Origin: CAZYMF01 sp964648215
Lineage (GTDB): Bacteria; Desulfobacterota; Binatia; HRBIN30; JACQVA1
Assembly (NCBI GenBank): GCA_964648215.1
Contig: CAZYMF010000225.1
Span: 1 to 7,593, forward strand
Direction: 5' to 3'
DNA length: 7,593 bases
The position numbers and the translations under genes are program-made. This document shows positions 5,454 through 7,593 of this stretch, one piece after another (positions within the stretch are counted from its first letter, which is position 1; every line of letters starts with the position of its first letter). The notes under the pieces are model-generated. The model did not search any database and had not been told where the DNA came from. It saw only the letters and a program-made list of their open reading frames with translations.

Positions 5454-5574
5454 GGAGCGGCGCGGCGACGCTCGGCGGGTTGCAGTCGCGCCATGGCGCG
5501 CCGAGTAGCATTCCCTCGATAGCTTTCCAGGCGTGCGGCGGTGGCATCCTGGTGTTCGCGACGTCCGCCCAGGG
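5454..5574 (-). other. Spacer with nested palindromes between NHase activator and methyltransferase
   Basis: The 121-bp gap contains a perfect 14-bp palindrome, CGCGCCATGGCGCG (5487-5500). Around it, CTCGGCG (5471-5477) and CGCCGAG (5499-5505) form a 7-bp inverted repeat whose right arm overlaps the palindrome by two bases. The alternative stems could end transcription of the nitrile hydratase operon or stabilise its 3' end. No U-tract follows on the minus strand. Confidence 0.35.
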
Positions 5575-5922
5575 TCAGCGCCGGGCGTGATCGTGCCCGG
5601 CGGGCCGGGCGGCGAGATCGTGCTCTCTCGCGTCGAGCTCGGCCCCCCCGCACAAGCCCTTGCGGGCGAGCAGGGTCTCCAGCGCCGTTTGCCAGCGGGC
5701 GTAATAGCTCCACTCCGTCTCGGGGCGGTCTCTCTCCCAGCGGGCGATCTCGGCGATCAGGCAGTCGCGGAACTCGTCCCACTCGAACACACCCTGCTGG
5801 TGCAGGGCCACGGTCATGCCGAAAGTGCGACTCTCCCAGGGAGCCGTGAACACCAGCTCGCCGTTCTTGCGCGGCGGAGCCGCGGGGCCGGCGACGTCGA
5901 GAGCCGCCCTGCGCTCAGGCAT
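5575..5922 (-). CDS. Nitrile hydratase activator (beta-like accessory protein)
   Basis: This 115-aa protein is the small maturation factor of cobalt-type nitrile hydratase. In characterised systems (P14K, NhlE or NhhG type) it escorts the alpha subunit during cobalt insertion and is exchanged for beta by self-subunit swapping. Recognition rests on its similarity to the beta-subunit N-terminal region: F-T-A-P-W-E-S-R-T-F (about 25-34) corresponds to F-H-A-P-W-E-G-R-L-F in beta, and Y-Y-A-R-W-Q-T-A-L-E-T-L-L-A-R-K-G to Y-Y-G-R-W-L-A-A-I-E-T-L-L-E-E-E-G. It lacks the SH3-like C-terminal half of beta. ATG 5922 overlaps the end of the alpha gene by 8 bp, giving translational coupling. The last-gene position (beta-alpha-activator) is the usual order for cobalt enzymes. 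The C-terminal tail is short and polar. Confidence 0.87.
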   Translation of the reverse strand: MPERRAALDVAGPAAPPRKNGELVFTAPWESRTFGMTVALHQQGVFEWDEFRDCLIAEIARWERDRPETEWSYYARWQTALETLLARKGLCGGAELDAREHDLAARPAGHDHARR

Positions 5923-6532
5923 CGGGCTCTCGGCGCTCTGTCGTCGCCGGCTGGCCGACGCCGATCATCGAGTCGCGCGTGACGCACGCCGCCAGCTCGG
6001 CCTCGCCGAGGCTCTCCGTGCCCGCGGGCCGCTGCGGCAGCACGAGGTAGCGAACCTCGGAGCTGCTGTCCCAAACCCGGATTTCCACCTCCGCGGGCAA
6101 CGTGAGCCCCATCTCGGCCAGAACCGCGCGGGGCTCGCGCACGACGCGCGAGCGGTACGCCGGCGACTTGTACCACGACGGCGGCAACCCGAGCACCGGC
6201 CAGGGATAGCAGGAGCACAGCGTGCACACGACCACGTTGTGCACTGCGGCCGTGTTCTCGACGACGACGATGTGCTCCCCCTGCGGGCCGCCGAAGCCGA
6301 GCTCGGCGATCGCCGCGGTGCCGTCCTGCAGCAGCCGCTGCTTGTACGCCGGGTCGGTCCATGCCCGGGCCACGACCTTGGCCCCGTTCATCGGGCCGAT
6401 GTCCTGCTCGTAGTGTCGCACGACGGCGTCGATCATCTCCGGCTGCACCAGCCCCTTGTCGCGCAGAAGCGACTCCAGCGCTTCGGCGCGAAGGGCGTGG
6501 CGATCGGGTGTGGCGTGGTCGTGCTCGCTCAT
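5915..6532 (-). CDS. nthA: Nitrile hydratase alpha subunit, cobalt type
   Basis: This 205-aa catalytic subunit pairs with beta to hydrate nitriles to amides in the cytoplasm. The metal site is V-C-T-L-C-S-C, with C103, C106, S107 and C108. In known enzymes the three cysteines and two backbone amides bind the metal, and the second and third cysteines are oxidised. Thr after the first Cys (CTLCSC rather than CSLCSC) marks the cobalt rather than the iron class. Other family signatures: R-A-E-A-L-E-S-L-L near the N-terminus, G-P-M-N-G-A-K-V-V-A-R-A-W-T-D-P (46-61), C-Y-P-W-P-V-L-G-L-P-P-S-W-Y-K after the metal loop, and the V-W-D-S-S-S-E-V-R-Y-L-V-L-P-Q-R-P region. Length is typical. ATG 6532 is preceded by GAGGG 6 nt away and lies 9 bp after the beta stop. 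The sequence appears complete and catalytically competent. Confidence 0.95.
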   Translation of the reverse strand: MSEHDHATPDRHALRAEALESLLRDKGLVQPEMIDAVVRHYEQDIGPMNGAKVVARAWTDPAYKQRLLQDGTAAIAELGFGGPQGEHIVVVENTAAVHNVVVCTLCSCYPWPVLGLPPSWYKSPAYRSRVVREPRAVLAEMGLTLPAEVEIRVWDSSSEVRYLVLPQRPAGTESLGEAELAACVTRDSMIGVGQPATTERREPDA

Positions 6533-6541
6533 CCGTCGCCC

Positions 6542-7192
6542 TCAGCCTCCTGCGGACAGCGATTCGAGGTAGCTCTCGAACAGATCGACGTGCACGGCGG
6601 TGCCGGGCTCGGCATCCGGTCCCCACAGCTCGGTCGCCGCGAAGCGCACCGCGTAGGCGTACTGCGGGTTCTCGCCGCGCCCGTGGGCGTTGGTGTCGGG
6701 GAACACCCAGGCGGGATGAACGCGCGCAATTACGCCGCACTTCCCGCGCGCGTAGCGCGGCAGCCGCGTGTGCCCGGACGGGTTGATGTTGCGCGCGCGC
6801 ACCTGCTGGCCGACGGCGAATCGCGGTGCTGCCGCGACGGTGCGCCGGCTGGCGCCAGGCGTCGGGCTCGGCAGCTCCACCTTCGCCGCCGGCGATTCTT
6901 CCCCCCTGTCACGGGCGTCGATCTCGCAGCGGCGGACCATCCCTTCCTCTTCCAACAGCGTCTCGATCGCGGCGAGCCAACGCCCGTAGTAGCCCGAGGT
7001 CAGATACGAAACCGGGGGCAACCGCTCGATGGCGTGACGGAAACGGTCGATGTTGCCGATGCCGAGACCGAGGCAGAGGTTGGTCAGGGCGAACAGCCGT
7101 CCCTCCCACGGCGCGTGGAACACCGGCTCATTCGCTTCGGTCTCCACGGTACCGAAGCCGTGCATGCCGCCCAGATCGTGAATGCCGTTCAC
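6542..7192 (-). CDS. nthB: Nitrile hydratase beta subunit
   Basis: This 216-aa partner of the alpha subunit is the first gene of the operon. The start is GTG at 7190-7192, giving the near-invariant beta N-terminus M-N-G-I-H-D-L-G-G-M-H-G-F-G. A strong Shine-Dalgarno sequence, GAGGAAG (7199-7205 on the complement), sits 6 nt upstream. The frame stays open further upstream (to ATG 7426), but that part is rejected because it runs across the divergent aldolase start. The N-terminal helical domain (about 1-95) includes R52 in F-R-H-A-I-E, matching the Arg that contacts oxidised metal-site cysteines in studied enzymes. A Pro/Ser-rich linker follows (about 100-122), then an SH3-like barrel (about 124-212) with G-H-T-R-L-P-R-Y-A-R-G-K (140-151). 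Length fits the family. Confidence 0.95.
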   Translation of the reverse strand: MNGIHDLGGMHGFGTVETEANEPVFHAPWEGRLFALTNLCLGLGIGNIDRFRHAIERLPPVSYLTSGYYGRWLAAIETLLEEEGMVRRCEIDARDRGEESPAAKVELPSPTPGASRRTVAAAPRFAVGQQVRARNINPSGHTRLPRYARGKCGVIARVHPAWVFPDTNAHGRGENPQYAYAVRFAATELWGPDAEPGTAVHVDLFESYLESLSAGG

Positions 7193-7361
7193 GCGCTGCT
7201 TCCTCGAACGTCGTTGCAACCGTCGTTTCTCCGTACCACCTCGAAACGGGGATGCCAACCAGCGGGCGCTGGAGCCCCGGTAGCGTGCACCGCAGGAGCG
7301 GACGCGTCGCGGCCTCGACATCGTGCGTTGCCCGGTCGAGTGGGCTATGATCCGCGAGCTG
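7193..7361. promoter_or_regulatory. Divergent intergenic region of nthB and the aldolase gene
   Basis: This 169-bp region should hold promoters for both directions. For nthB (minus strand) a TTGGCA -35-like hexamer (complement of 7253-7258) is 17 bp from a poor -10, TACGGA (complement of 7230-7235). Two direct copies of CGTCGTT (7209-7215 and 7221-7227) lie 12 bp apart, near one DNA turn, just upstream of the nthB Shine-Dalgarno sequence; they might bind a regulator. On the aldolase side, TATGAT (7346-7351) resembles a -10 but has no well-spaced -35. Confidence 0.3.
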
Positions 7362-7593
7362 ATGAAGACGATCGATCTCCGCAGTGACACGGTCACCCGA
7401 CCCACGGCCGCCATGCGCGAAGCCATGGCTCGCGCCGAGGTGGGCGACGACGTCTACGGTGAGGATCCCACCGTCAACCGCCTGCAGGCGGTCGCCGCGG
7501 AACGCCTGGGCAAGGAAGCGGCGATCTTCGTCCCCTCGGGCACCATGGCCAATCAGCTCGCCGTGCGCGCTCTCACGCACCACGGCGACGTCG
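7362..7593 (+). CDS. ltaE: Low-specificity L-threonine aldolase, 5' part (cut by window end)
   Basis: The frame from ATG 7362 stays open to the right edge (77 codons visible). It begins M-K-T-I-D-L-R-S-D-T-V-T-R-P-T, then G-D-D-V-Y-G-E-D-P-T-V-N-R-L, then A-I-F-V-P-S-G-T-M-A-N-Q-L-A. These are the opening motifs of the PLP-dependent beta-eliminating-lyase family that cleaves L-threonine or L-allo-threonine to glycine and acetaldehyde. The S-G-T-M-A-N-Q segment contributes to cofactor phosphate binding; the PLP lysine lies beyond the window. An in-frame ATG at 7347 would add five residues, and neither start has a strong Shine-Dalgarno sequence. The family normally starts a few residues before D-L-R-S-D-T, favouring 7362. 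It is divergent from the nitrile hydratase operon, and no metabolic link is evident. Confidence 0.93.
   Translation, partial: MKTIDLRSDTVTRPTAAMREAMARAEVGDDVYGEDPTVNRLQAVAAERLGKEAAIFVPSGTMANQLAVRALTHHGDV

Noticed and set aside
5816..7387. 523-codon plus-strand frame opposite the nitrile hydratase genes
   Set aside because: It is antisense to three recognised genes and runs through the divergent promoter region into the aldolase gene. No family motif was seen.
7193..7426. N-terminal extension of nthB to ATG 7426
   Set aside because: The family N-terminus M-N-G-I-H-D starts exactly at GTG 7192 with a strong Shine-Dalgarno sequence. The extension would overlap the divergent aldolase gene.
1..7593. 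CRISPR arrays, tRNA or rRNA genes, insertion-sequence ends
   Set aside because: By eye I found no regularly spaced repeats, cloverleaf-like tRNA sequences, rRNA motifs, transposase frames or terminal inverted repeats with target duplications.

Overview
The window is GC-rich bacterial DNA in four blocks. No gene or rRNA allows taxon placement. The GC content, the TTG/GTG starts, the toxin-antitoxin (TA) cassettes, a PDZ-like/7TM/GAF histidine kinase and a cobalt-type nitrile hydratase together suggest an environmental (soil, sediment or aquatic) bacterium of a high-GC lineage. That is inference only.

Block 1 (1-1653, + strand) looks like part of an integron gene-cassette array. A compact, canonical attC-like hairpin (219-277) is followed by two TA modules, each framed by integron core-site sequences. 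Cassette 1 (from T272 to G951) carries a PF09720-type antitoxin and a RelE/ParE-type toxin. Cassette 2 (from T952) carries an AbrB-type antitoxin (VapB) and a PIN-domain toxin (VapC). The decisive observation is that the first six bases of each cassette, read with the preceding G (GTTCGGC, GTTCGAC), are the exact reverse complement of the 7-mer just after the toxin stop codon of the same cassette (GCCGAAC, GTCGAAC). This is the R'/R'' relation of integron cassettes. Each cassette also has a short inverted repeat between its start and its antitoxin gene, probably an autoregulatory operator. No integrase lies in the window, and the right end of the second cassette's attC cannot be completed.

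Block 2 (1654-2021) has no convincing gene. It holds a hairpin, an 11-bp tandem repeat and a cluster of inverted repeats just before the next gene. The cassette array appears to decay here and give way to chromosomal genes.

Block 3 (2022-4367, + strand) is one large membrane sensor histidine kinase with all catalytic motifs intact and no partner response regulator in view. It converges on the next block.

Block 4 (4491-7192, - strand) is a nitrile hydratase operon read right to left: beta subunit, alpha subunit with the CTLCSC cobalt motif, and the small beta-like activator. The genes are separated by 9 bp or overlap by 8 bp. About 120 bp further on comes an FkbM-type methyltransferase on the same strand. 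The operon would convert nitriles to amides; no amidase is visible to finish the route. Divergent from it, at the right edge, begins a low-specificity L-threonine aldolase gene cut by the window end.
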